NCBI GenBank assembly: GCA_037137455.1 | Contig: JBAXKG010000023.1 | Location: 1-38,824, forward strand | Source: CAIVAT01 sp037137455 | Lineage (GTDB): Bacteria > Bacteroidota > Bacteroidia > Bacteroidales > FEN-979 | Reading direction: 5' to 3' | DNA length: 38,824 nucleotides | Shown: piece after piece, positions 1 through 8,259 of the stretch | Layout of the letters: each line of letters opens with the position of its first letter | How positions within the stretch are numbered: the first letter of the stretch is position 1 | Translations under genes and position numbers: made by a program | Notes under the pieces: model-generated | The model's database searches: none | Told to the model about the DNA's origin: nothing | Seen by the model: the letters and a program-made list of their open reading frames with translations, nothing else

Positions 1-352
1 CGGGTTCAACCAGCGATCTGATCTCAACTTTTTCCCTGATCCAGTCGCAACATTCGCGGGCAATTGCCTTTTGCTGCAACCGGTCTTCAATCGGGATAGT
101 CAATTCATCATCGGTTATTTTAAATGCTTTTGAATTCGTTTTATTTGGATCAATCTTCTGAAGGAACTTGGGTTCGCCAAATAAAAACCGCAAATGTGCA
201 ATCTGGTTAAGAACATTCTTTAGTTTCGCGTGTGCAAAATAGTTAAAATAGGCTGAAACGAATGAAAGATCAGCTCCTGGTTTGGTTTGTGAACTAATGA
301 AATCGCCAGCTGTACCCCTGGAATGGTTATCGCGAATGGAAGATTGAGTCAT
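1..352 (-). CDS. PLD-like domain helicase, N-terminal fragment (runs off left edge)
   Basis: The reverse strand from an ATG at 352 stays open to the window edge, giving 117 codons. The protein starts MTQSSIRDNHSRGTAGDFI and contains SFVSAYFNYFA, HLRFLFGEPKF and QQKAIARECCDWIREKVEIR. I recognise these as the N-terminus of large proteins that join a phospholipase D-like domain to a SNF2-type helicase. They are often found near restriction-modification or other defence genes. The helicase part would lie outside the window, so that part is inference from the family. The gene begins 29 bases after the xanthine dehydrogenase-like gene on the same strand, but the functions look unrelated, so this is probably a chance junction. 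Confidence 0.7.
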   Translation of the reverse strand, partial: MTQSSIRDNHSRGTAGDFISSQTKPGADLSFVSAYFNYFAHAKLKNVLNQIAHLRFLFGEPKFLQKIDPNKTNSKAFKITDDELTIPIEDRLQQKAIARECCDWIREKVEIRSLVEP

Positions 353-381
353 GATTTTGTAATGAGAAAACGGTGTTCAAG

Positions 382-3105
382 TTACGCATTATTCCGTTTC
401 ATCGGCAACTTCTTCCTCCTGATGCCATCAAATGCACACAATGCATTGGCAACCGCGGCTGCCGTTGGCACCAGGCCAATTTCCCCGATCCCTTTGGCGC
501 CGTATGGGCCAACCGGGTCGGGTTCTTCAACGCCGATGACAATGATCTCAGGGGTTTGTTGTGAGTTAAGCACCCCACAATCAGATAGTTTCGAGCTTAA
601 CAATCGGCTATCTTTCATTGGCAAATCTTCAGTCAGGGCATAGCCTAACCCCATGTGAACGGCTCCCTGGATCTGGCCTTCAAACAACATTGGATTCATG
701 ATCTTCCCGGCATCATGGGCCGCATACACTTTCTCTATTTCACCATGTTCATTCAAAACAACCAGCTGTGCTGCATATCCATACGAATAATGGGTGATGA
801 TCTTTTCAACTTCGGCTCCTGGCTTGGTGGTCCAGTCGCAATAATATTTTCCGGTGTATATATTGCCTGCCATATGATAGAGTGCAATTGCCAATCCTTT
901 ACCGTGCAAATCAACACAACCTGGAGCATTCTGATCCAGATCCTCACGCAATTTTATAGCAGCATCAATGATGGCATTGCCCAGCAGGGCGGTTGCTCGG
1001 GAAGAAGTTGTCATCCCGGTAGGCAGATCAGCGCTGGTATCTACTACAACATCAATCATGGATACATCAATGCCTGTTTCCTGATGAAGGGTCTGGATAG
1101 CCATATTTTGCACACCCTGTCCCATCTCTGTCCAGCCATGTTCAATCAGGACTCTTCCGTTCTTCAGGATACTGATCTTTACATCGCTGAAATCAGTCAT
1201 CCCGTTACCGACTCCAGAGTTTTTGATTGCACAGGCGAGACCTGTATATTTTGACGCATAGAATTGATCTTTGAGGGCAAGAAGACAAGCTTTTATCCCG
1301 ACCCCTTTGCCAAGGATCTGCCCGGTTGCCGTCATCTTCCCTTCACACAGGGCATTGTCGAACCGGAATTTCCATCTGTCGAATCCGCCCTGCATGCATA
1401 ATTCATCAATGCAACTTTCGAGGGCGAAGGCAACCTGGTTTGCGCCAAACCCGCGCATGGCGCCAGACGGTATGTTGTTGGTATAAACTGTGAGCGATTC
1501 TATATCCACCGAAGGAATATGATAACCGCCACTGGCATGGCCAGCCACGCGTTCCATAACCTTGGTTCCCACCGAGGCATAAGCGCCGGTGTCGCCAATA
1601 GCTTTCAGGCTTAAACCTGTTAACATTCCATTCTCATCGCAAGCCACCGAAATATCCATCCACACCGGGTGCCGTTTCGGATGCATCATAATGGACTCCT
1701 CCCGCGACAGGTGTAATTTCACCGGTTGCTGCAAAAGAAAAGCAAACAGTGAAACATGGCCTTGCACTGTCATGTCTTCACGTCCGCCGAATCCACCGCC
1801 ACATGCGACCAATGTAACACGGATTTGCTCGTCATCCAATCCCAGCAGCGAGGCAACCTGACGTTGATCGACGTAAATGCCTTGTCCCTGGCTGTAGAGA
1901 TGAATTCCGTTTTCAACCGGCAAGGCCAATGCCGTTTCTGTTTCCAGAAAAGCATGTTCTACACGCTGGGTTTCATAAATTCCGGATGTACGAAATGGTG
2001 ACTTTTCCAGAACGTCTCCAACCGGGTCACCCCTGCGGACAATACATTTTTCAAGTAGATTCGTTTTCCCCGGATGAACCTGTGCAGAGTTTGGTTCCAG
2101 AGCTTTGTTAACATCAGATACGGGTTCAAGCACCTCATATTCAACCCGGATGAGACTTGCAGCCTTGCGGGCAATATCTTCATTAACCGCAACAACCCCG
2201 GCGATAACATCACCAATGTATCTTGTAGTTTCACCTGTTGCGATCATCAATGGCCAGTCGCTGATTATCAACCCGGTATAACGATCGCCCGGAACATCTC
2301 CTGCCGTGAATATCCTGATTACTCCCTCAGTTTTTGATGCTTCCGAAGTATCGATTGAAATGACACGTGCCCTTGGATGGTCGCTGAAGCGGAGGGCGCC
2401 GTAAAGCATCCCCTCAACCTGCATATCGTTGATGAAATTTCTTCTCCCGATGGCCGTTTCGTAGGCCTCATACTTGGGCAGAGGTTGACCGATGCCGGCT
2501 GGGTTGAATGGGGTGTAGCTTTGAAATTGTTCTCCGATCCCGGTTGATTTGAACTGGTCGTCAGTCCTGGGAGACTCCTTGAGCTGTCCTGTCACAGGCC
2601 CATTCCCCGCTGCAATGTTTACCCTTAAGTTTTTCATGGCCTCCTCAATGGCATCCACAATTTTCACATATCCTGTGCACCGGCAAAGATTCAGACTGAT
2701 GGCTTTTTTGATTTGTTCTCTGGTGGGGTTTGGGTTTTCTGAAAAAAGAACTTTGGTTCGCATGATCAGCCCCGGAGTGCAAAACCCGCATTGTACAGCC
2801 CCTTTTTCCACATACGCATTGGCAATAATATCACGCACCACTTCAGGAATGCCCTCCATGGTGATAACCTTTGATCCGTCAAGGAACTTCATCTTCCGGG
2901 TACAGGATAACCGGGCCTTTCCGTCGATCTCCACCATGCAGGCGCCACAGGCAGCCTGACCTGAACATCCGTCTTTCACAGAGGTTATTCCCGCCAATTC
3001 CCGCAGATAATGCAGCAGCGTCAGGTTTTCATCCCCTGAATAGGCAATTTTTCGATGATTCAGATAAAATGTTATCACTTCAGGATTTTTTGGAAATGAA
3101 CCCAT
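382..3105 (-). CDS. Molybdenum hydroxylase, xanthine dehydrogenase family (Fe-S and Mo domains fused)
   Basis: This 907-residue protein has a plant-type [2Fe-2S] domain (C47, C53, C56, C68), an all-helical [2Fe-2S] domain (C106, C109, C141, C143, in CGFCTPG and NLCRCTGY), then a large molybdopterin-binding region. GGGFGGRED, AMRGFGANQVAFALES and the C-terminal GAKGIGEIGL (with the catalytic Glu) are the expected cofactor motifs. No FAD domain is present. The layout matches the family annotated as selenium-dependent xanthine dehydrogenase or molybdenum hydroxylase, which hydroxylates purines or other N-heterocycles in the cytoplasm. The start overlaps the end of the upstream PLP gene by 26 bases, suggesting coupled translation. 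The substrate and selenium dependence cannot be read from sequence. The ygfK and guaD homologues nearby favour a purine. Confidence 0.87.
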   Translation of the reverse strand: MGSFPKNPEVITFYLNHRKIAYSGDENLTLLHYLRELAGITSVKDGCSGQAACGACMVEIDGKARLSCTRKMKFLDGSKVITMEGIPEVVRDIIANAYVEKGAVQCGFCTPGLIMRTKVLFSENPNPTREQIKKAISLNLCRCTGYVKIVDAIEEAMKNLRVNIAAGNGPVTGQLKESPRTDDQFKSTGIGEQFQSYTPFNPAGIGQPLPKYEAYETAIGRRNFINDMQVEGMLYGALRFSDHPRARVISIDTSEASKTEGVIRIFTAGDVPGDRYTGLIISDWPLMIATGETTRYIGDVIAGVVAVNEDIARKAASLIRVEYEVLEPVSDVNKALEPNSAQVHPGKTNLLEKCIVRRGDPVGDVLEKSPFRTSGIYETQRVEHAFLETETALALPVENGIHLYSQGQGIYVDQRQVASLLGLDDEQIRVTLVACGGGFGGREDMTVQGHVSLFAFLLQQPVKLHLSREESIMMHPKRHPVWMDISVACDENGMLTGLSLKAIGDTGAYASVGTKVMERVAGHASGGYHIPSVDIESLTVYTNNIPSGAMRGFGANQVAFALESCIDELCMQGGFDRWKFRFDNALCEGKMTATGQILGKGVGIKACLLALKDQFYASKYTGLACAIKNSGVGNGMTDFSDVKISILKNGRVLIEHGWTEMGQGVQNMAIQTLHQETGIDVSMIDVVVDTSADLPTGMTTSSRATALLGNAIIDAAIKLREDLDQNAPGCVDLHGKGLAIALYHMAGNIYTGKYYCDWTTKPGAEVEKIITHYSYGYAAQLVVLNEHGEIEKVYAAHDAGKIMNPMLFEGQIQGAVHMGLGYALTEDLPMKDSRLLSSKLSDCGVLNSQQTPEIIVIGVEEPDPVGPYGAKGIGEIGLVPTAAAVANALCAFDGIRRKKLPMKRNNA

Positions 3106-4396
3106 GTCCGTTGATCACGCGTTCAACTGAGGCCATATCGGGTTCTGCCGGATCGGGAATGTTGATGGAAGATTGAACGGCCGACAGATCCTTCAGTCCG
3201 CTCCCGGTGAGCAGCACCACATTCTTTGATCCGGAAGGAATCAGGCCATGCCTCCTGAATTTCAGCATGCCCGCAAAGGCAGCTACAGCGGCAGGTTCAG
3301 CAAATATCCCGGATGTACGGGAAAGAAGCAAGGATGCCTGCAGGATTTCCTGGTCTGATACCGAAACTGACTCCCCGTGATAATCATTCATATAACCTAC
3401 CGCCATATTGAAACATTTTGGCACATCTACCGAAATTGAATCGGCGATGGTTTTTGAAGATTTAACGATAAATTTATCTTTTTTCAGATTATTGATGAAG
3501 TTACTGCTTCCCTCCGCCTGAACAGCAACCAGAACAGGCATCCGGTCAATGATCCCAAGATTTAAAAGATCTTCAAATCCTTTGCATACACCGGCATAAA
3601 TCACCCCATCGCCCACCGGAATAAAGATCCGGTCGGGAATCTGGTAGTTCAGTTGCCTGAAAATTTCGAAGGATACCGTCTTCTTGCCTTCGATGGTCAG
3701 CGGATTGTACGCTGTATTCCGGTTATAATAGCCGTATTTTTCTGAAATCTTTACACTCAAATCAAAAGCATCATCGTAGCTTCCCCTCACGGGTATCAGG
3801 ATGGCTCCATACATCAGGATCTGGGTAAGCTTGGCCAGCGGTGCTGCAGCCGGAACAACAATGATGGCCCGCTGCCCCTGTGATGCACAAATCCCTGCAA
3901 GGGATGATCCCGCATTGCCTGTAGAAGCAGCGATCAACGTTGATATTCCATGTTCACGCGCCCAGGCAGAAACCAGAGCCGAAGCTCGGTCCTTGAAAGA
4001 AAAGGTCGGATTCTGGGAATCATCTTTCAAATAACATTCAAATTCGGGATAATCGCGGGCTCCAGATAATTCATCTGCGGAATGATCCATCCCGCTGATA
4101 TCTCCGAACCGGTCGAAACGGTAAAGCGGCGTACTTCCTATTTTCAGCGACGGCCATGAAGCCATACTGTGAAGTGGCAGCAGTGGCAGAAAATGCTGTT
4201 CAGCGAGATGCTGAATGAGAAACACCCGGTCGCTGTGGTTCCGGATTGATTCATATGGGTAGAGTGTTTTCAGTACGCCCCTGGGCGGCTGACCGGGTTT
4301 GTTTGCAGCCTCGCAAGCCGGACAGAGATAGATGATCTCATCTCCCGGATAGGTCGCATTGCAATCGACACATTTGAAGTGAAATTTTTCAGCCAT
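3080..4396 (-). CDS. Threonine synthase-like PLP enzyme with zinc-ribbon N-terminus
   Basis: A fold-type II PLP enzyme of 438 residues. The N-terminus has a zinc ribbon (C9, C12, C25, C28). The PLP lysine is K135 in PTFSFKDRA, followed by the ASTGNAGSSLAG loop (157-168) and a glycine-rich phosphate loop, PVGDGVIYAG. These are threonine synthase family features, and the default role is O-phosphohomoserine to threonine. Its position between ygfK- and xdh-like genes, without hom or thrB, makes a catabolic ammonia-lyase role (such as on diaminopropionate, the YgeX role in enteric clusters) a serious alternative. I use the ATG at 4396. A TTG two codons upstream would add only two residues. The 3' end overlaps the molybdenum hydroxylase gene. 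Confidence 0.8.
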   Translation of the reverse strand: MAEKFHFKCVDCNATYPGDEIIYLCPACEAANKPGQPPRGVLKTLYPYESIRNHSDRVFLIQHLAEQHFLPLLPLHSMASWPSLKIGSTPLYRFDRFGDISGMDHSADELSGARDYPEFECYLKDDSQNPTFSFKDRASALVSAWAREHGISTLIAASTGNAGSSLAGICASQGQRAIIVVPAAAPLAKLTQILMYGAILIPVRGSYDDAFDLSVKISEKYGYYNRNTAYNPLTIEGKKTVSFEIFRQLNYQIPDRIFIPVGDGVIYAGVCKGFEDLLNLGIIDRMPVLVAVQAEGSSNFINNLKKDKFIVKSSKTIADSISVDVPKCFNMAVGYMNDYHGESVSVSDQEILQASLLLSRTSGIFAEPAAVAAFAGMLKFRRHGLIPSGSKNVVLLTGSGLKDLSAVQSSINIPDPAEPDMASVERVINGHGFISKKS

Positions 4397-4464
4397 GGTC
4401 AATGATTTCCGTTAATACCTTGATTAAATTTTTCAAGCTCCATCCACATCCAGTGGGCTTTTCA

Positions 4465-5409
4465 TCATTCCCTGATATTCTGGAAAATTGAATTGCTGTT
4501 TAAGTACAATCCCAATTCAGCAAATGAAATTTCTATGATCATCGTTAAATCCATGGCCTCGATAACATGGGGGAATCCAAAGTAATTATCCATCTTAATA
4601 AAAAGATAGCCATTTCTGATATAATAGTTATCGAATGCACTTTCCTGCAGATCTGAAACCTGAAAAGCATCTTCATATGTTTTCTTATCTCCGAAGGCAT
4701 CGATCCACTCCTCTGCTTTATAATTGTTCCGCGCACCATCCAACTCCTTTTGAATCCGGGTTTTTATTTTGTTTTTAAGTTGCGGTAATTTTCCGGGATC
4801 AATCTCTTTTAATAAAGCAATTTCTTTACTGCTGTTCAAATTGAATGTGTGATGAATGGTCCCGGTTGATAAATAGGGACCCATGTATTCCCAATCAAAA
4901 TAGATGCTGACGATACATTTTTCAGCGATATTAAAGGACACCTTCGGCTTTTTACCTGCTTCATCTGCATATTCTTTTAATTCATCATTTAATGTATTCC
5001 CTTGTTTCAGAATTAATTTGTCAGTGCCCGGAATGATGGCACAGGTTCTAAAAGAGGGATTCACCTTGTACAATTTCACAGGAAGCAATTTAATGCCATT
5101 CGGTTTTCTCCAACTTCCTGTAATACTGTCTTCAAAATTCACACAGGTGAAAATACCGGTAATTATACCATCTTTATTTTTTTCATGAAGGATGATATTT
5201 TTCCCGTTCATTGATCCTGTAATGGAGATATTCTCTCCGTTTTTTTTGTAGAAGTAAGTTCCATTGATGGATGTATCAGCTGTTCCTGCATTTAAATCAA
5301 ACCACACAGGGATATTATCTGCAATATAACCCTCATAGGATTGGGATTTAAGCAGATCCGTGCATCCAATGACGATAAAAAATGTAAGGAGAAAAATTTT
5401 GTTTTTCAT
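4465..5409 (-). CDS. Secreted or lipoprotein, DUF3298/RsiV-like C-terminal half
   Basis: A 314-residue protein starting MKNKIFLLTFFIVIGC, a signal peptide with a plausible lipobox (IVIGC), so it is probably periplasmic or outer-membrane anchored. The first half has short beta-strand stretches (GSMNGKNIILHEKNKDG). The second half runs from a TFNLNSSKEIALLKEID segment to FPHVIEAMDLTMIIEISFAEL, which resembles the DUF3298/RsiV-type domain of secreted Bacteroidota proteins. I make that match from memory, so it is moderate at best. It lies 48 bases downstream of the metallophosphoesterase gene and may be cotranscribed. Nothing ties it to purine metabolism, so it may be a passenger in the cluster. 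The real function is unknown. Confidence 0.7.
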   Translation of the reverse strand: MKNKIFLLTFFIVIGCTDLLKSQSYEGYIADNIPVWFDLNAGTADTSINGTYFYKKNGENISITGSMNGKNIILHEKNKDGIITGIFTCVNFEDSITGSWRKPNGIKLLPVKLYKVNPSFRTCAIIPGTDKLILKQGNTLNDELKEYADEAGKKPKVSFNIAEKCIVSIYFDWEYMGPYLSTGTIHHTFNLNSSKEIALLKEIDPGKLPQLKNKIKTRIQKELDGARNNYKAEEWIDAFGDKKTYEDAFQVSDLQESAFDNYYIRNGYLFIKMDNYFGFPHVIEAMDLTMIIEISFAELGLYLNSNSIFQNIRE

Positions 5410-5457
5410 AAGAGGGAATATTTTTGCGCAACCGTCTTGAAAATTGGAGCGTGTGTG

Positions 5458-6765
5458 TTAAAATTGTATCGATTTTTCATCCATTTTCGTTACAACCTCA
5501 CCCTCGAAATTGTACAGTTTCACATGAGTTTGTGAAGATGTATCAGCACTCTGTGGCGTTATGACGACAAAATTCATAGTGGTCAGCTTTGGGTTATGAT
5601 CTATCCATGTTCCTGAGTTTGCATAGATTGATTTTTGTCCTTTATAGTTGTCATAGGAACTGATTTTCGCAACATGGGTATGGCCAAAAACAATGATTCT
5701 TTTATCTGAATTCGGGTTCATGAAGTATTGTAACTCCGACTGCCTATCCGTTTCAGCCGCATCGGCAACATATCTCATCGCCTGACCAACAGGAATATTG
5801 ACAGCAACATGGTTGATTTTTTGTCTTTGGTTCCATGCATCCTGAATTCCCTTGTAAAGTTTCACGTCGATCGAACCTCCCGGCAATGGCTGAAAAGGCA
5901 AAAGATCTTTAACGGAATATGAATCTGCGAAGCCATTCACCTTTGTCACGATCATCTTTTCATCGAACCTGTTCTCTATTCTGAACAGCGTTAAGGTAGT
6001 TCTCCAAAGTCTATAGTATCCGAACAGGAGCGCCTGGCTTTCATCACCAGAATTATTTTTAACGATTTGTGGAATAGAATCGTGCGGAGTACGGCAATTT
6101 TGCACTACATGGAGCGCTGCTATTCTTGTAAAAAAGTATCCGGGTGGCATGATGGTCCCGGGTGCAACATCCTGGTTTGAAATCGGGTCGGGTGCACAGA
6201 AGAAATTGTAGCGATGACCATGCTCTATTGCTACTTCCGGATGGTTTGCCGGGGAATATGTGCCCAAACCCAGTTGCTTATCCCGGGATTGATTTATGCC
6301 CGGAAGGATAGCGGCCACATTTTCTGCAGTTATGGTTAAGTCGTGATTTCCAGGAACATAGGTGACTAAAATTCTTCCATCTTGAATAATCCGGTTAATG
6401 GCGTCTATCACCTCTTTATTGGCGGTCGCTATCCGCTTAACAAAATCAGCCTGGTCCTTTCCCTGATAGGTATCGATTGTAGCCGGCACAAACCATTCAT
6501 CCAGCAGATCTCCGGCGATAACAAGTTCCTTAACATTTGGTGATTTGCTGATCTGCCCGATAAGATGCTCGAGGGGCTTAAGGTTTTTCTTGGTTTCGGC
6601 ATAGGCCAGGTCAGCGCCAAGATGAATGTCGCTGATCACCACGATCATATTCCGTTCATTGCTGCCATTGGAGAAGGGGTTAATAACCGGATCTGAATAT
6701 GATTTGTAGCAAGATAATAATAGACTTATGAGCAGCTGTAAGGTTATAAAGATTCTTGTTTTCAT
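5458..6765 (-). CDS. Lipoprotein metallophosphoesterase (calcineurin-like)
   Basis: A 435-residue protein with an N-terminal signal peptide ending in a lipobox (LLLSC, C19). The metallophosphoesterase signature is complete: D46-x-H48 (VVISDIHLGA), D86 (IAGDLLDEW), N140-H141-D142 (PGNHD), HGH at about 182-184, and GHTH (IVFGHTHVAKI) in the C-terminal third. These residues hold the dinuclear metal centre, so the enzyme is probably active on a phosphoester in the periplasm. The substrate is unknown. LpxH- and nucleotidase-like relatives share the motifs, and given the purine genes around it a nucleotide would be reasonable, but that is inference. It starts 12 bases after the upstream PLP enzyme gene ends, which supports one operon. 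Confidence 0.85.
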   Translation of the reverse strand: MKTRIFITLQLLISLLLSCYKSYSDPVINPFSNGSNERNMIVVISDIHLGADLAYAETKKNLKPLEHLIGQISKSPNVKELVIAGDLLDEWFVPATIDTYQGKDQADFVKRIATANKEVIDAINRIIQDGRILVTYVPGNHDLTITAENVAAILPGINQSRDKQLGLGTYSPANHPEVAIEHGHRYNFFCAPDPISNQDVAPGTIMPPGYFFTRIAALHVVQNCRTPHDSIPQIVKNNSGDESQALLFGYYRLWRTTLTLFRIENRFDEKMIVTKVNGFADSYSVKDLLPFQPLPGGSIDVKLYKGIQDAWNQRQKINHVAVNIPVGQAMRYVADAAETDRQSELQYFMNPNSDKRIIVFGHTHVAKISSYDNYKGQKSIYANSGTWIDHNPKLTTMNFVVITPQSADTSSQTHVKLYNFEGEVVTKMDEKSIQF

Positions 6766-6777
6766 AGATATTTTCGT

Positions 6778-8259
6778 TTAAAGTGATTTTTTCAAAAGCC
6801 CCGTTCGATCATTGAACTCATCGATCAGCTCATCCCAGCGGGCAGGCTGACTGAAAATTTTCGGCCAGACCTGGCGATCATCCCACAACTGGCGAAGTTC
6901 GTCCACATCCTTTCCCTGCTGCTCAATCCAGGTGAAATATTTCAGGTTATGGATGGCTTTGCGGTCGTTGTATCCGAGTTCTTTCATGTATGACGGCGTT
7001 GTTCCCAGCATGCATTTTTCGTGGTCGCGGGCGGCCTGCATCAGTGAATAGGTGCCGCGCTCTGCAGTAAGCTCTTCCAGCCTTGAACCGTACATTTCGG
7101 CAGAATCGGTGGCAATGGTAACCATGACATCCTCGCTGGTGAATTCAAAATGTTTTGCGGTTTTGATAGCCGAAAGAATATTTCCAATTCCGGAGATGCC
7201 AATAGTATTAAGCATAGAGATCAGGGCCTTTTCGACGCCTGATGAAGCCAGGTACTGATGTCCCTCCTTTTCATTAAAAAGCCTCAGCAAACGCATGCAA
7301 TCCTCGTCATCAATGGCTGTCACCACGTCAGTATTTCTTACGTTATGAATCCACGGAACATGCTTGTCTCCGATGCCTTCGATCCGGTGGCCGCCAAAGC
7401 CATTCATTAACAAAGTGGGGCACTGCAACGCCTCAGAAGCAACCACCTTCAGGTGTGGGAATTTTGTTCGAAGATAATCGCCGGCAGCAATTGTGCCGGC
7501 CGACCCGGTCGCAGAAATATATGCTGAAAGATGGGCATCAGGGCCGGCAACAATCCTGAAAACCTCCTCAATGGCATTGCCCGTAACTTCATAATGCCAG
7601 CAAGAATTTCCAAACTCCTCAAACTGGTTGAAGATAATACAATCTTTCCGGGTCCGCTTGATTTCCCAGCATTTATCGTAAATCTCCTTTACATTCGACT
7701 CGCATCCGGGAGTGGCGATCACTTCAGCGCCGATCTCCTTAAGCCATGCAAATCGTTCGCGGCTCATCTCCTCAGGAAGTATGGCCACGGCGGTAACATC
7801 CATGAGGTAAGAATCGAAAGCTCCTCCACGGCAATAGTTTCCGGTTGACGGCCAGACAGCTTTATGATATGTAGGATCAAAACCGCCGGTAATGATACGC
7901 GGGGCAAGGCATCCGTAAGCAGCGCCGACCTTGTGAGCCCCGGTCGGGAACCATTTCCCGAGCATCACGATTATCGGGGAATCAATACCTGTGAGCGCTT
8001 TGGGAAGTTTAATGAAATTTGGTGCACCATACAATCCACCTGAAACTTTGGGCTCATTTTTCCATGTTATCCGAAATAAATTCAGCGGATGAAGATCCCA
8101 AAGTCCGATATTTTTCAATTGATCTTTGATCTTTCCCGGTATCAACTCCGGGTTTTGCATCTGTGCGAAGGTTGGCAGGATGATTCCTTTGTCGCGATAA
8201 TGGGTGATGGCTTTTTCTAAGATAGCCGGATCGGTGATTTGGTTCAAAATGGGGATCAT
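6778..8259 (-). CDS. PLP-dependent fold-type II enzyme of unknown reaction
   Basis: A 493-residue protein with a PLP lysine in TGAHKVGAAYG (K110), a phosphate-contacting STGNYCRGG loop (138-146) and an ISATGSAGTIAAG loop. It belongs to the tryptophan synthase beta/cysteine synthase superfamily but not to any member with a firmly known reaction. I recall close relatives annotated only as pyridoxal-phosphate-dependent enzymes. The start ATG overlaps the ygfK stop by four bases (8256-8259), so it is almost certainly translationally coupled to ygfK. By context it may act as an ammonia-lyase on an amino-acid product of purine ring opening, where enteric clusters carry ygeX (diaminopropionate ammonia-lyase). 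That role is inferred. Confidence 0.8.
   Translation of the reverse strand: MIPILNQITDPAILEKAITHYRDKGIILPTFAQMQNPELIPGKIKDQLKNIGLWDLHPLNLFRITWKNEPKVSGGLYGAPNFIKLPKALTGIDSPIIVMLGKWFPTGAHKVGAAYGCLAPRIITGGFDPTYHKAVWPSTGNYCRGGAFDSYLMDVTAVAILPEEMSRERFAWLKEIGAEVIATPGCESNVKEIYDKCWEIKRTRKDCIIFNQFEEFGNSCWHYEVTGNAIEEVFRIVAGPDAHLSAYISATGSAGTIAAGDYLRTKFPHLKVVASEALQCPTLLMNGFGGHRIEGIGDKHVPWIHNVRNTDVVTAIDDEDCMRLLRLFNEKEGHQYLASSGVEKALISMLNTIGISGIGNILSAIKTAKHFEFTSEDVMVTIATDSAEMYGSRLEELTAERGTYSLMQAARDHEKCMLGTTPSYMKELGYNDRKAIHNLKYFTWIEQQGKDVDELRQLWDDRQVWPKIFSQPARWDELIDEFNDRTGLLKKSL

Noticed and set aside
382..3105. Assigning selenium dependence to the molybdenum hydroxylase
   Set aside because: The family name suggests it, but no selenium-handling genes (selD, yqeB, yqeC) are in the window and sequence alone cannot show it.
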